Source of the DNA: an uncultured Bacteroidales bacterium
Lineage (GTDB): Bacteria > Bacteroidota > Bacteroidia > Bacteroidales > P3
Direction: 5' to 3'
Assembly: GCA_910586395.1 (NCBI GenBank)
Contig: CAJUFX010000005.1
Location: 1 to 34,353 of the forward strand
Length of the DNA stretch: 34,353 nucleotides
The position numbers were made by a program, and so were the translations under genes. Position 1 is the stretch's first letter, and each line of letters opens with the position of its first letter. Shown piece after piece: positions 22,321 through 30,406 of the stretch. The notes beneath the pieces are model-generated. The model was not told the origin of the DNA. It made no database searches and worked only from the letters and a program-made list of their open reading frames with translations.

Positions 22321-23850
22321 TTAGAGCGCCAGCGGCTTCAGCCCCTTGGCTAAGAATGCCGGCAGTTCGGCGATGGGCATGCGCGTCTGCTGCATGCTGT
22401 CGCGTTCGCGCACCGTTACCGTATCGTCTTCGAGCGTCTGCGTATCCACCGTGATGCAGTAAGGCGTGCCGATGGCGTCCTGGCGGCGGTAACGCTTGCC
22501 GATCGTGTCTTTTTCCTCGTATTGGCACATGAAGTCGCCGCGCAGCAGGTTCAGGATTTCCTTGGCCTTTTCCGGCATGCCGTCTTTCTTGACGAGCGGC
22601 AGGATGGCCGCCTTGTAGGGCGCGAGGAAAGGCGGAAACTTCATCACGACGCGTTCGCTGCCGTCTTCAAGCGTCTCTTCGTGGAAAGCATGGCTCAACA
22701 CGGCCAGGCACATGCGGTCGAGCCCGATGGACGTTTCCACGACATAAGGCGTGTAACTTTCGTTGCGGTCGGGGTCGAAGTACTGGATTTTCTTGCCGGA
22801 GAACTCCTGATGGCGGCTCAAATCGAAGTCGGTGCGCGAGTGGATGCCTTCCAGTTCCTTGAAGCCGAACAGGAATTCGTATTCGATGTCGGTGGCCGCG
22901 TTGGCGTAGTGCGCCAGTTTCTCGTGGTCGTGGAAACGGTATTTTTCGGCCGGGATGCCCAACGAGCGGTGCCATTTCATGCGTTCCTGCTTCCAATATT
23001 CGAACCATGTGAGTTCCTCGCCCGGCGCGACGAAAAACTGCATCTCCATCTGTTCGAACTCCCGCATGCGGAAGATGAACTGACGGGCGACGATTTCGTT
23101 GCGGAACGCCTTGCCGGTCTGCGCGATGCCGAACGGTATCTTCATGCGGCCGGTCTTCTGCACGTTGAGGAAATTGACGAAGATGCCCTGTGCGGTTTCG
23201 GGACGCAGGTAAACGGTCGAGGCCTCGTTATCGACCGAGCCGATTTTGGTCGCGAACATGAGGTTGAACTGGCGGATGTCCGTCCAGTTGCGGCTGCCGG
23301 AAATCGGGCAGACGATTTCCAGTTCCTCTATGAGTTTGCGGAGGTCTTCAAGGTTGTTGTCGGTCAGGTCCTGATTCATGCGGTGGCTCGTCGTCTCGAT
23401 TTTCTGACGGTATTCCAGCACGCGCGGGTTCGTGCTCACGAACTGTTCGCGGTCAAAGGCGTCGCCGAACCGTTTGGCGGCCTTGGCCACCTCTTTCTCT
23501 ATCTTCTCTTCCCATTTGGCGATCTGATCCTCGATGAGCACGTCGGCGCGGTAGCGTTTCTTCGAATCCTTGTTGTCGATCATCGGGTCGTTGAACGCAT
23601 CGACGTGGCCGGAGGCTTTCCAGATGGTCGGGTGCATGAAGACGGCCGAATCCAGCCCCACGATGTTTTCGTGCATCTGCACCATCGATTTCCACCAATA
23701 GTCACGGATATTGCGTTTGAGTTCCACGCCGTATTGGGCGTAGTCATACACCGCGGCCAGCCCGTCGTAGATTTCGCTGGAGGGGAAGATGAACCCATAC
23801 TCTTTGGTATGGGCTATCAGTTTTTTGAATTGTTCTTCGTGAGATGCCAT
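22321..23850 (-). CDS. glyS: Glycyl-tRNA synthetase, dimeric type
   Basis: The 509-residue class II synthetase belongs to the alpha2 (eukaryote/Gram-positive-like) type, standard in Bacteroidota. Family marks include KEYGFIFPSSEIYDGL, YDYAQYGVELK, WKASGHVDAFNDP, the motif-2 region FRNEIVARQFIFRMREFEQMEMQ, and motif 3 in ETSIGLDRMCLAVL. The C-terminal anticodon-binding domain starts near 400 (APYKAAILPLVKK). Its start codon overlaps the stop codon of ettA by one base (TAATG), so translation is coupled. Confidence 0.96.
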   Translation of the reverse strand: MASHEEQFKKLIAHTKEYGFIFPSSEIYDGLAAVYDYAQYGVELKRNIRDYWWKSMVQMHENIVGLDSAVFMHPTIWKASGHVDAFNDPMIDNKDSKKRYRADVLIEDQIAKWEEKIEKEVAKAAKRFGDAFDREQFVSTNPRVLEYRQKIETTSHRMNQDLTDNNLEDLRKLIEELEIVCPISGSRNWTDIRQFNLMFATKIGSVDNEASTVYLRPETAQGIFVNFLNVQKTGRMKIPFGIAQTGKAFRNEIVARQFIFRMREFEQMEMQFFVAPGEELTWFEYWKQERMKWHRSLGIPAEKYRFHDHEKLAHYANAATDIEYEFLFGFKELEGIHSRTDFDLSRHQEFSGKKIQYFDPDRNESYTPYVVETSIGLDRMCLAVLSHAFHEETLEDGSERVVMKFPPFLAPYKAAILPLVKKDGMPEKAKEILNLLRGDFMCQYEEKDTIGKRYRRQDAIGTPYCITVDTQTLEDDTVTVRERDSMQQTRMPIAELPAFLAKGLKPLAL

Positions 23851-25529
23851 TATGCCATGAGTTTTTTATACTTGAAGCGTTTGGGTTCGGTATCGCCCAG
23901 ACGTTTTTTCTTGTTCTCCTCGTATTCGGTGAACCCGCCTTCGAAGAAATAAACCTGCCCCTCGCCCTCGAACGCCAGGATATGCGTGGCGATACGGTCG
24001 AGGAACCAGCGGTCGTGCGAGATGACGACGGCGCAACCGGCGAAGTTCTCCAAGCCCTCTTCCAACGCCCGCAACGTGTTGATGTCGATGTCGTTGGTCG
24101 GCTCGTCCAGCAACAGCACGTTGGCCTCGCTTTTGAGCGTCAGCGCGAGGTGCATGCGGTTGCGTTCGCCGCCGGAGAGCAGGCCGGCCTTTTTGTTCTG
24201 GTCGGTGCCGTTGAAGTTGAAGCGCGAGACGTAGGCGCGCGAATTGATGAGGCGGCCGCCCATCTGGATCTGTTCGTTGCCCTCGGAGATAACCTCCCAG
24301 ACGTTCTTTTCCGGGTCTATCGCGGCGTGCTGTTGGTCCACATAACCGATCTGGACGGTCTCGCCCACCGAGAACGTGCCGGCGTCGGGCTGTTCCATGC
24401 CCATGATGAGGCGGAACAAGGTGGTCTTACCCGCGCCGTTCGGCCCGATGACCCCCACGATGCCGCCTTGCGGCAGGGCGAAGTTGAGGTCTTCGAAAAT
24501 GAGTTTGTCGCCGAACGCCTTGCGCACGTTCTTGGCTTCTATGACGTTGTTGCCGAGGCGCGGCCCGTTCGGGATATAGATTTCGAGCCGTTCCTCTTTC
24601 TGTTTCGTGTCTTCGTTCAGGATTTTCTCATAGGCGTTCAGACGCGCCTTGCCTTTGGCCTGCCGCGCCTTGGGGCTCATGCGCACCCATTCCAGTTCGC
24701 GTTCCAGCGTCTTGCGGCGTTTGGACTCGGCCTTTTCCTCCTGTTCCAGACGTTTGGTCTTCTGGTCGAGCCACGAACTGTAGTTGCCTTTCCAGGGGAT
24801 GCCCTCGCCGCGGTCGAGTTCGAGAATCCAGCCGGCCACATGGTCGAGGAAGTAGCGGTCGTGCGTCACGGCGATGACCGTGCCCTTGTATTGTTGCAGG
24901 TGCTGTTCCAGCCATTGGATCGATTCGGCGTCCAGGTGGTTGGTCGGCTCGTCGAGCAACAGGATGTCGGGCTCCTGCAACAGCAGGCGGCAGAGCGCGA
25001 CGCGGCGGCGTTCCCCGCCGGAGAGCACGCTGACCGGCGCGTCGGAGGGCGGGCAGTTGAGCGCGTCCATGGCGCGTTCCAGTTTGGCGTCCAGATCCCA
25101 GGCGTCGAGCTGTTCCAGTTTCTCCATGACCTCGCCCTGCCGTTCGATGAGTTTGTTCATCTCGTCATCGCTCATCTCTTCGGCGAACTTGGCGTTGATG
25201 GCCTCGTATTCTTTCAGCAGATCGACCGTCTCCTGTACGCCTTCCTCCACGACTTCCTTCACGGTCTTGTTCGGATCCAATTCCGGTTCCTGTGCTAAAT
25301 AGCCCACCGAGTAGCCCGGCGAAAACGCCACCTCGCCCTGATACGACTTGTCCAATCCCGCGATAATCTTCAAAAGGGAAGACTTTCCGGAGCCGTTCAG
25401 ACCGATGATGCCGATCTTGGCCCCGTAGAAAAACGAGAGGTAAATATCTTTCAGTACCTGTTTGTTGGGGGGGTAAATCTTGCCGACCCCCACCATCGAG
25501 AAAATGATTTTCGGTTGTTCTTCCGCCAT
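23850..25529 (-). CDS. ettA: ABC-F ATPase, energy-dependent translational throttle EttA
   Basis: The 559-residue protein has two ABC ATPase domains and no membrane segment. Site 1: Walker A GLNGSGKS (43-50), signature LSGGERRRVAL, Walker B LLLDEPTNHLD. Site 2: Walker A GPNGAGKTT, signature LSGGERNRMHL, Walker B LLLDEPTNDID. The inter-domain linker is rich in charged residues (KRLEQEEKAESKRRK) as in ABC-F proteins, and an arm insertion lies around 95-140 in domain 1. EttA binds the ribosomal E site and gates the first elongation step according to ATP/ADP. Length equals E. coli EttA. It is the first gene of the ettA-glyS-yqhD run. Confidence 0.94.
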   Translation of the reverse strand: MAEEQPKIIFSMVGVGKIYPPNKQVLKDIYLSFFYGAKIGIIGLNGSGKSSLLKIIAGLDKSYQGEVAFSPGYSVGYLAQEPELDPNKTVKEVVEEGVQETVDLLKEYEAINAKFAEEMSDDEMNKLIERQGEVMEKLEQLDAWDLDAKLERAMDALNCPPSDAPVSVLSGGERRRVALCRLLLQEPDILLLDEPTNHLDAESIQWLEQHLQQYKGTVIAVTHDRYFLDHVAGWILELDRGEGIPWKGNYSSWLDQKTKRLEQEEKAESKRRKTLERELEWVRMSPKARQAKGKARLNAYEKILNEDTKQKEERLEIYIPNGPRLGNNVIEAKNVRKAFGDKLIFEDLNFALPQGGIVGVIGPNGAGKTTLFRLIMGMEQPDAGTFSVGETVQIGYVDQQHAAIDPEKNVWEVISEGNEQIQMGGRLINSRAYVSRFNFNGTDQNKKAGLLSGGERNRMHLALTLKSEANVLLLDEPTNDIDINTLRALEEGLENFAGCAVVISHDRWFLDRIATHILAFEGEGQVYFFEGGFTEYEENKKKRLGDTEPKRFKYKKLMA

Positions 25530-25590
25530 AATGCTGAAACGTGTTTTAGTGTTATTCGGACGCGTTTTTGTCGCCGCGCCATCAAAACAG

Positions 25591-25598
25591 CGAAGATA
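25591..25598 (-). promoter_or_regulatory. Possible -7 element of the ettA operon
   Basis: On the minus strand TATCTTCG differs from TAnnTTTG by one base and is followed by C; it lies 61 nt before the ettA ATG. The interval from 25530 to 25772 holds nothing else recognisable. Confidence 0.35.
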
Positions 25599-25772
25599 CG
25601 ATTTTTTGTGGAATTTTACCGCGTGTTACGGCAGGGTGGTTGGACGGTCAGTTGAACCGGTCGGGAATGGTTGTTTTATTGCTGTCCGAAAGTATGTTAT
25701 AAAGGTATTGGCGACTGTCCGCAGGTGGATGTGCCGGTCCGCAGATGGAGGAACGCCCTGAAAGGGTCGGCC

Positions 25773-26675
25773 TCAAGGCTGGCTTTCGATGGCCGAAAGC
25801 CAATATGCGTTGCGTTGCAGGAAACTATCGGCTTGTTCAATCAGATACGTCTTTCTCAACGCTTTCAACGCGGCCGCATCCTCTCCGCACATACTTTCGC
25901 AAAAAGGCACGCGATCGTCAAACGTGCCAAAACATTGGCACTGCCGCCGTGTATACGCTTCTCGGTCGTATATGAAAAAATAGGAATTGGAGATCTTACC
26001 TTTCTGGAAAGCGGTATGGATATAAGGGTGGATGCGGCACCATTTCTCTTCCCAGGCATTGGCCTCCGCTAAAATATGCATCAACTGCAAGGAAACATCA
26101 TTGCCATAGCCGTTCGTCTCCGTGTTGGGCAGAAACCCCTGCCGCTCGCAGAGGGTCATCAAGTGTTCGAACAGGGAATCCAAATCGCTTAAAAACTCTT
26201 CCTGTTTTTCGATTTTCTGAGATCTATCACTTTTCATATAAGTCTGATAGACGATATATTCCCGCTCCCTGAATGCTTGAACCGCCCGGTTTATTTCATG
26301 TCTTTCCGCTCCCTGTGCCTTGTGCCACACCTGATATAATGAATCCGTCCGCGCGCTGTCAAAACAGGAATGCCGAATATGAAGGAGGCTTAAATAAGTC
26401 TTGACGTCAAAGCCGTATTTGCGTGTCAGATGGTCCATCGTCTGGCGGGCATGCAGGGTATCGTACCGGTCCAACATGATGCCCAAAATACCGACATGCT
26501 CTAAACCGGGAATGGAATCGGTCGGCAATGCCGTCCAATCCCGTATAAGCGTCTCATAATTGCGGGTTTCGTAATAGGCATCCAATAGCGAGTCGCATTG
26601 ATAAAACAGGGTGTTCTGTGCTTTGAGCGGCACCGCCGACAACAAGAAGATGAAAAGCAGGTGATGAGATTTCAT
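25773..26675 (-). CDS. Secreted orphan protein
   Basis: The 300-residue protein has a clear signal peptide (MKSHHLLFIFLLSAVPLKAQ) and a mature part predicted largely helical (LDAYYETRNYETLIRDW, KIEKQEEFLSDLDSLFEHLMT). Near the C-terminus is a cysteine cluster, RRQCQCFGTFDDRVPFCESMCG, which could bind a metal or form disulfides. I do not recognise the family. It is monocistronic, separated from ettA by about 240 nt. Confidence 0.75.
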   Translation of the reverse strand: MKSHHLLFIFLLSAVPLKAQNTLFYQCDSLLDAYYETRNYETLIRDWTALPTDSIPGLEHVGILGIMLDRYDTLHARQTMDHLTRKYGFDVKTYLSLLHIRHSCFDSARTDSLYQVWHKAQGAERHEINRAVQAFREREYIVYQTYMKSDRSQKIEKQEEFLSDLDSLFEHLMTLCERQGFLPNTETNGYGNDVSLQLMHILAEANAWEEKWCRIHPYIHTAFQKGKISNSYFFIYDREAYTRRQCQCFGTFDDRVPFCESMCGEDAAALKALRKTYLIEQADSFLQRNAYWLSAIESQP

Positions 26676-26789
26676 GACAAACAGGATCTTAATTTGTAAT
26701 TATTTGATTTTAGTATGTTTATAATTGCAGGCTTGATCTTTTATCTATCAAAGAAACGAAAATTTTAGGAAAACAATTTAATAAGTGGG

Positions 26790-26849
26790 CTTCGGCTGCA
26801 CCTCGATAGAGTAACAACAAGTTTTCCTCTGTGCTCGGTCTGCACGAAG
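26790..26849 (-). repeat. Dispersed hairpin element, copy 8
   Basis: On the minus strand: CTTCGTGCA, ACCGAGC, the foldback AGAGGAAAAC-ttg-TTGTTACTCT, CGAGGTGCAGC, then CCGAAG closing the stem. It lies between the divergent secreted orphan and the lipoprotein hydrolase. Confidence 0.55.
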
Positions 26850-26917
26850 TTTATTGTGTGAACTTTTGAATAATTTATTTTGAGCCGGACAGTAATGCGT
26901 GTTCTGTTTTTGCGCCG

Positions 26918-26925
26918 TATTTTTG
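26918..26925 (+). promoter_or_regulatory. -7 element of the lipoprotein hydrolase gene
   Basis: TATTTTTG followed by C matches the consensus and lies 41 nt before the ATG at 26967. No TTG is seen at 19-21 nt upstream. Confidence 0.5.
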
Positions 26926-26966
26926 CATTATCATTTACAAGAGACAATCATTTGCATTATAGAAAA

Positions 26967-28040
26967 ATGAAAACAATAAATCTGAAAACCGCAGCCATTG
27001 CAGCCTTGTTCGGAATCGGACTGCTTTCCGGTTGTGTGAACCGTACCGCAAATCAAAACACGAGTGACGATATGAAGACATTGAATCTTACGCAAGCATG
27101 GGACAAGACGTTTCCGCAGAGCGATAAAGTGAACCACAGCAAAGTAACCTTTACCAACCGTTACGGCATCACGCTGGCGGCCGACATGTATGTCCCGAAA
27201 GACGCTTCCGGCAAGTTTCCCTCCATTGCTGTCTGCGGCCCGTTTGGGGCTGTCAAGGAACAAGCCGCCGGACTGTATGCCCAGACCATGACCGAGCGCG
27301 GTTTCCTGACCCTCGCGTTCGACCCCTCCTATACCGGAGAGAGCGGCGGTGAACCCCGTTATGTGGTGTCGCCCGACATCAATACGGAGGACTTTTCGGC
27401 GGCTGTCGATTTCCTTGCGACCAACGACAAGGTTGATCCTGAACAAATCGGTATCATCGGCATCTGCGGTTGGGGCGGCTTGGCCATCAATGCCGCGGCA
27501 GCCGACCCGCGCATCAAGGCGACCGTCGCTTCGACGATGTACGACATGAGCCGCGTCAGTGCCAACGGCTATTTCGATGCCGACGATAACGCCGAAGCCC
27601 GTCACGCACTTCGTAAAACATTGGCGGCACAGCGTACCGAGGATTTCTGCAACGGCTTCCAGAAACCGGGCGGCGGTGTGCCCGATGAATTGCCGGCCGA
27701 TGCGTCGCAGTTCTTCAAGGACTATCACGCTTATTACAAGACTTCGCGCGGTTATCACGCCCGTTCGCTCAACTCCAATCAGGGACGGAATGCGACGGAA
27801 GCCATCCCGTTCATCAACTTCCCGCTTATGAGCCGTGCGGACGAAATCGAGAATGCCGTACTGATCATTCATGGCGAAAAGGCGCACTCGCGCTATTTCG
27901 GCGAGGATGCGTTCAAGAAGTTGAAAGGCGACAACAAGGAACTGATGATTATCCCCGGCGCCAACCATACGGATCTTTACGACAATCTGACCGTCATTCC
28001 GTTCGACAAGTTGGAAGCATTTTTCAAGTCAAATCTTTAA
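26967..28040 (+). CDS. Lipoprotein alpha/beta hydrolase
   Basis: The 357-residue protein is a predicted lipoprotein: hydrophobic stretch then lipobox LLSGC with Cys23. The body is an alpha/beta hydrolase of the dienelactone-hydrolase/COG1073 kind: LAADMYVPKDASGKFP, FDPSYTGESGGEP, nucleophile elbow GICGWGG with Cys near residue 165 in place of the usual Ser, and the late His in IPGANHTDLYD. A Cys nucleophile is known in dienelactone hydrolases. The start is the ATG at 26967 because upstream in-frame codons overlap the promoter. Substrate unknown; an ester or acyl group of an envelope or dietary compound is plausible. It stands alone and is followed by a decayed gene. Confidence 0.88.
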   Translation: MKTINLKTAAIAALFGIGLLSGCVNRTANQNTSDDMKTLNLTQAWDKTFPQSDKVNHSKVTFTNRYGITLAADMYVPKDASGKFPSIAVCGPFGAVKEQAAGLYAQTMTERGFLTLAFDPSYTGESGGEPRYVVSPDINTEDFSAAVDFLATNDKVDPEQIGIIGICGWGGLAINAAAADPRIKATVASTMYDMSRVSANGYFDADDNAEARHALRKTLAAQRTEDFCNGFQKPGGGVPDELPADASQFFKDYHAYYKTSRGYHARSLNSNQGRNATEAIPFINFPLMSRADEIENAVLIIHGEKAHSRYFGEDAFKKLKGDNKELMIIPGANHTDLYDNLTVIPFDKLEAFFKSNL

Positions 28041-28042
28041 AT

Positions 28043-28286
28043 CCAGACGCAGCGGCGCTGTTCATTGAGTTCGGAGAGCGCGTAGGGGTCGGCAAGAACG
28101 TGAAGATCGGCAAGGAATGTCCGTATCGGCCGTGGCAACATCATCGGCTGGGACAGCATTGTCGCCAAAAGTATCGGAGAGGGCAACGTGTTGTTGGTCG
28201 GAACTCCGGCGAAGATTGTCAAGCGGGAGGTGCGGTGGGACGGCCGCACGATAGGCGAATACATGAAAGCACAGAGCCGGGCGTGA
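28043..28286 (+). pseudogene. Remnant of a hexapeptide-repeat acyltransferase
   Basis: One frame reads LFIEFGERVGVGKNVKIGK (28058 onward) and another, from 28128, reads GRGNIIGWDSIVAKSIGEG, then GTPAKIVKREV and ends at a TGA (28284-28286). Both are the left-handed beta-helix and C-terminal end (VGTPAKIVK) of trimeric acetyltransferases of the LpxA fold. The frame shifts between them and the N-terminal two thirds are missing, so it is a dead fragment. Confidence 0.65.
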
Positions 28287-28399
28287 AGAAGAAGCGCCGC
28301 ATTGTCACACCGTTTTGCCGTATGCGGCTCGGAATGCCGTGTTGTTTTGCTGCTGTCGAAAAGTGGAATATGGGTAGAGCATGGTGTTAAATCTGTAAT

Positions 28400-28498
28400 G
28401 TTCCCCAAGAAAAATGTAGTTTTGCATTGAAAGTTCCCCAGGAAAAATGTAGTTTTGCATTGAAAGTTCCCCAAGAAAAATGTAGTTTTGCATTGAAA
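28400..28498 (+). repeat. Three tandem 33-bp repeats, each a promoter module
   Basis: Units at 28400-28432, 28433-28465 and 28466-28498 begin GTTCCCCAAGAAAAATG and end TAGTTTTGCATTGAAA; the middle one differs by one base (CCAGG for CCAAG). Each holds TAGTTTTG, a perfect -7 element (28417-28424, 28450-28457, 28483-28490). The TTG near the end of one unit is exactly 20 nt before the -7 element of the next, so the tandem arrangement creates TTG-N20-TAnnTTTG. There are no spacers, so it is not a CRISPR array. Confidence 0.93.
28460..28490 (+). promoter_or_regulatory. Promoter of the third AAA/DUF4143 gene
   Basis: TTG at 28460-28462 (second repeat unit), 20-nt spacer, TAGTTTTG at 28483-28490 (third unit). 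Only 22 nt lie between the element and the ATG at 28513, so the leader is about 15 nt. A second competent promoter lies one unit upstream. Confidence 0.8.
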
Positions 28499-28512
28499 TA
28501 TGCAGATTGTTA

Positions 28513-29841
28513 ATGTATAGGAGTATCATTACGGAATTACGCCGATGGAAATTGCAGGAAAATCGGAAGCCATTGGTGCTGAATGGGGCGCGGCAGGTTG
28601 GTAAAACCTATATTTTGAAATCATTCGGTCGGTCTGATTTTCAGAATGTCGCGTATGTGAATTGTGATCGTCAGCATGATGTCGGAAATATGTTTGTCGA
28701 TTATGATATTTCGCGTATTTTGCGGAACATCAGTGCTATAACGGGAGAGCCAATTACTCCCGGTAAGACGCTGGTCATATTGGACGAGATACAGGAAGTG
28801 CCGGCGGCTTTGGCCGCCTTGAAATATTTTTGCGAGGAAGCGCCCGAATATCACATTGCTGTCGCCGGGTCGCTGTTGGGCATTGCCTTGCATGACCATT
28901 CATCATTTCCAGTCGGAAAAGTCAATATGCTGACGTTATATCCCATGACGTTTGACGAATTTCTGTTGGCTTTGGATAAACAGGCATATCGGGATATTCT
29001 GTGTCAAAAGGATTGGGATAGTATGCAGGCCTTGCGTCATTCGTTTGTCGAGTTGTTGCGTCAGTATTATTATGTGGGCGGTATGCCGGAAGCGGTGCTG
29101 TCTTATGCCACCACGGGTGATATATGGGAGGTGCGCAGGATACAGAATGAAATCCTGGCCGCTTATAGGAACGATATTTCCAAACATGCGCCGGCATCGC
29201 AAATCGCGCGCATCAATATGGTCTGGAATGGCATACCGGCTCAATTGGCGCGGGACAATAAGAAATTCATATTCGGAGCCGTAAAGAAAGGGGCGCGCGC
29301 CAAAGATTATGAAACAGCTATACAATGGCTTGTGGATGCCGGTATTGTGGTTGTGGTGAACCGGGTGAATAAAGCGGTTCTGCCGTTGAAATTCTATGAG
29401 GACGCTTCGGCATTCAAACTGTTCTTGCACGATTGCGGGTTGTTGGGGGCTTTGGCGCAGACCCCGCCGGCCGAAATGTTGGTGGGAAGCCGGGTTTTCG
29501 AGGAATACAAAGGCGCGTTTACGGAAAATTACGTCTTGCAGCAATTACGAGTTTTGCCGGAAACATTTTTGTATTATTACACGAATGGTGATTCCACGAT
29601 GGAAATAGATTTTGTAGTGCAGTATGGCGCTTCGATTGTCCCGATAGAGGTCAAGGCCGAGGAGAATTTACGTTCAAAGTCGTTGGCGACGTTCATGAAA
29701 GCCAATCCGCAGATGCGGGCCTTGCGTCTGTCTATGTCGGGATTCCGTCGTCAGGATTGGTTGATCAACATACCGCTGTTCGCGGCCGGCATATCGCTCG
29801 AAGCAGTGGCCGATGAGGTCGGAGGGTTCTCAGGAAAATGA
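28513..29841 (+). CDS. AAA-type ATPase with DUF4143 domain (third paralogue)
   Basis: I begin at the ATG (MYRSIITELRRWK); a TTG two codons upstream is less likely. The 442-residue protein has Walker A NGARQVGKT at 24-32, Walker B LVILDEIQEV at 87-96, sensor VAGSLLGIAL and a DUF4143 C-terminus with MEIDFVVQYG and PIEVKAEENLRSKSL, again the D...ExK pattern. It is closely related to the ATPase at 11645-13009 (shared GARQVGK, EPITPGKTL, YYVGGMPEAV). It is driven by the tandem-repeat promoter and ends 10 nt before the Fur-family gene. Function unknown. Confidence 0.9.
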   Translation: MYRSIITELRRWKLQENRKPLVLNGARQVGKTYILKSFGRSDFQNVAYVNCDRQHDVGNMFVDYDISRILRNISAITGEPITPGKTLVILDEIQEVPAALAALKYFCEEAPEYHIAVAGSLLGIALHDHSSFPVGKVNMLTLYPMTFDEFLLALDKQAYRDILCQKDWDSMQALRHSFVELLRQYYYVGGMPEAVLSYATTGDIWEVRRIQNEILAAYRNDISKHAPASQIARINMVWNGIPAQLARDNKKFIFGAVKKGARAKDYETAIQWLVDAGIVVVVNRVNKAVLPLKFYEDASAFKLFLHDCGLLGALAQTPPAEMLVGSRVFEEYKGAFTENYVLQQLRVLPETFLYYYTNGDSTMEIDFVVQYGASIVPIEVKAEENLRSKSLATFMKANPQMRALRLSMSGFRRQDWLINIPLFAAGISLEAVADEVGGFSGK

Positions 29842-29851
29842 AAATCATGGT

Positions 29852-30301
29852 ATGAAGATGGATGAGAAGCAAGAAGGATCGGCGGTGTATGAGGCGGTGC
29901 TGACCGCGCACGGGATTCGGCCGACGGCGGTGCGGAACCTCGTATATAAGGCGGTTCAATCGTTTGAAAATACGTTTAGCCTGACGGATTTGGAAGATGC
30001 GTTGGAAAGCGTCGATAAGTCCACGTTGTTCCGTACGCTGACGCTGTTCGCCGAGCATCATCTGCTGCACGAAATCGAAGACGGCAGCGGTTCGAAAAAG
30101 TATTGTCTGTGCCGGAACGATCACGAATGTCGGGTGGATGAATTGCATTGCCATTTCTACTGCGAGGCCTGCCACAAGACGTTTTGCCTCGACCATACGC
30201 ACATTCCGGTCGTGCGTTATCCGGACGGCTTCCAACTCCGTCAAATCGATTATCTGCTCAAAGGGCTTTGTCCCGATTGCAGCCGCAAACGGCGCGGCTG
30301 A
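29852..30301 (+). CDS. Fur-family metal-responsive regulator
   Basis: The 149-residue protein has the Fur winged-helix domain (about 10-85: IRPTAVRNLVYKAVQ, FSLTDLEDALESVDKSTLFRTLTLF) and a metal-binding dimerisation domain with HCHFYCEACHKTFCLDHTHIP and GLCPDCSRK. The two CxxC pairs form a structural zinc site. Its start follows the ATPase stop by 10 nt, though regulation by its own promoter is possible. The gene is directly upstream of a Zn/Cd P1B ATPase and a dyad operator, which suggests zinc or other divalent-metal sensing (Zur-like) rather than iron, by context only. Confidence 0.85.
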   Translation: MKMDEKQEGSAVYEAVLTAHGIRPTAVRNLVYKAVQSFENTFSLTDLEDALESVDKSTLFRTLTLFAEHHLLHEIEDGSGSKKYCLCRNDHECRVDELHCHFYCEACHKTFCLDHTHIPVVRYPDGFQLRQIDYLLKGLCPDCSRKRRG

Positions 30302-30330
30302 ACCGTTCCCGCGCGTCGCTTTGCGGCAGG

Positions 30331-30370
30331 CGGTGCGATGCGTGCGGTGCGATGCGTGCGGCGTGATGCG
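30331..30370 (+). repeat. 14-bp tandem repeat
   Basis: CGGTGCGATGCGTG occurs at 30331-30344 and 30345-30358, followed by a degenerate third copy. It lies just after the Fur-family gene. No function apparent. Confidence 0.75.
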
Positions 30371-30406
30371 GACGGCCAATGGTGGGGGCGGCTGACCGCC
30401 ACGCTT

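Noticed and set aside
28400..28498. Possible CRISPR array
   Set aside because: Repeats of about 33 bp fit the size, but units are directly adjacent with no spacers and there are no cas genes in the window.
28305..28529. Minus-strand open frame with an 11-residue repeat (SMQNYIFLGEL type)
   Set aside because: It is only the tandem 33-bp promoter array read as protein; 33 is a multiple of three, so the frame stays open by arithmetic. The opposite strand holds well-formed promoters.
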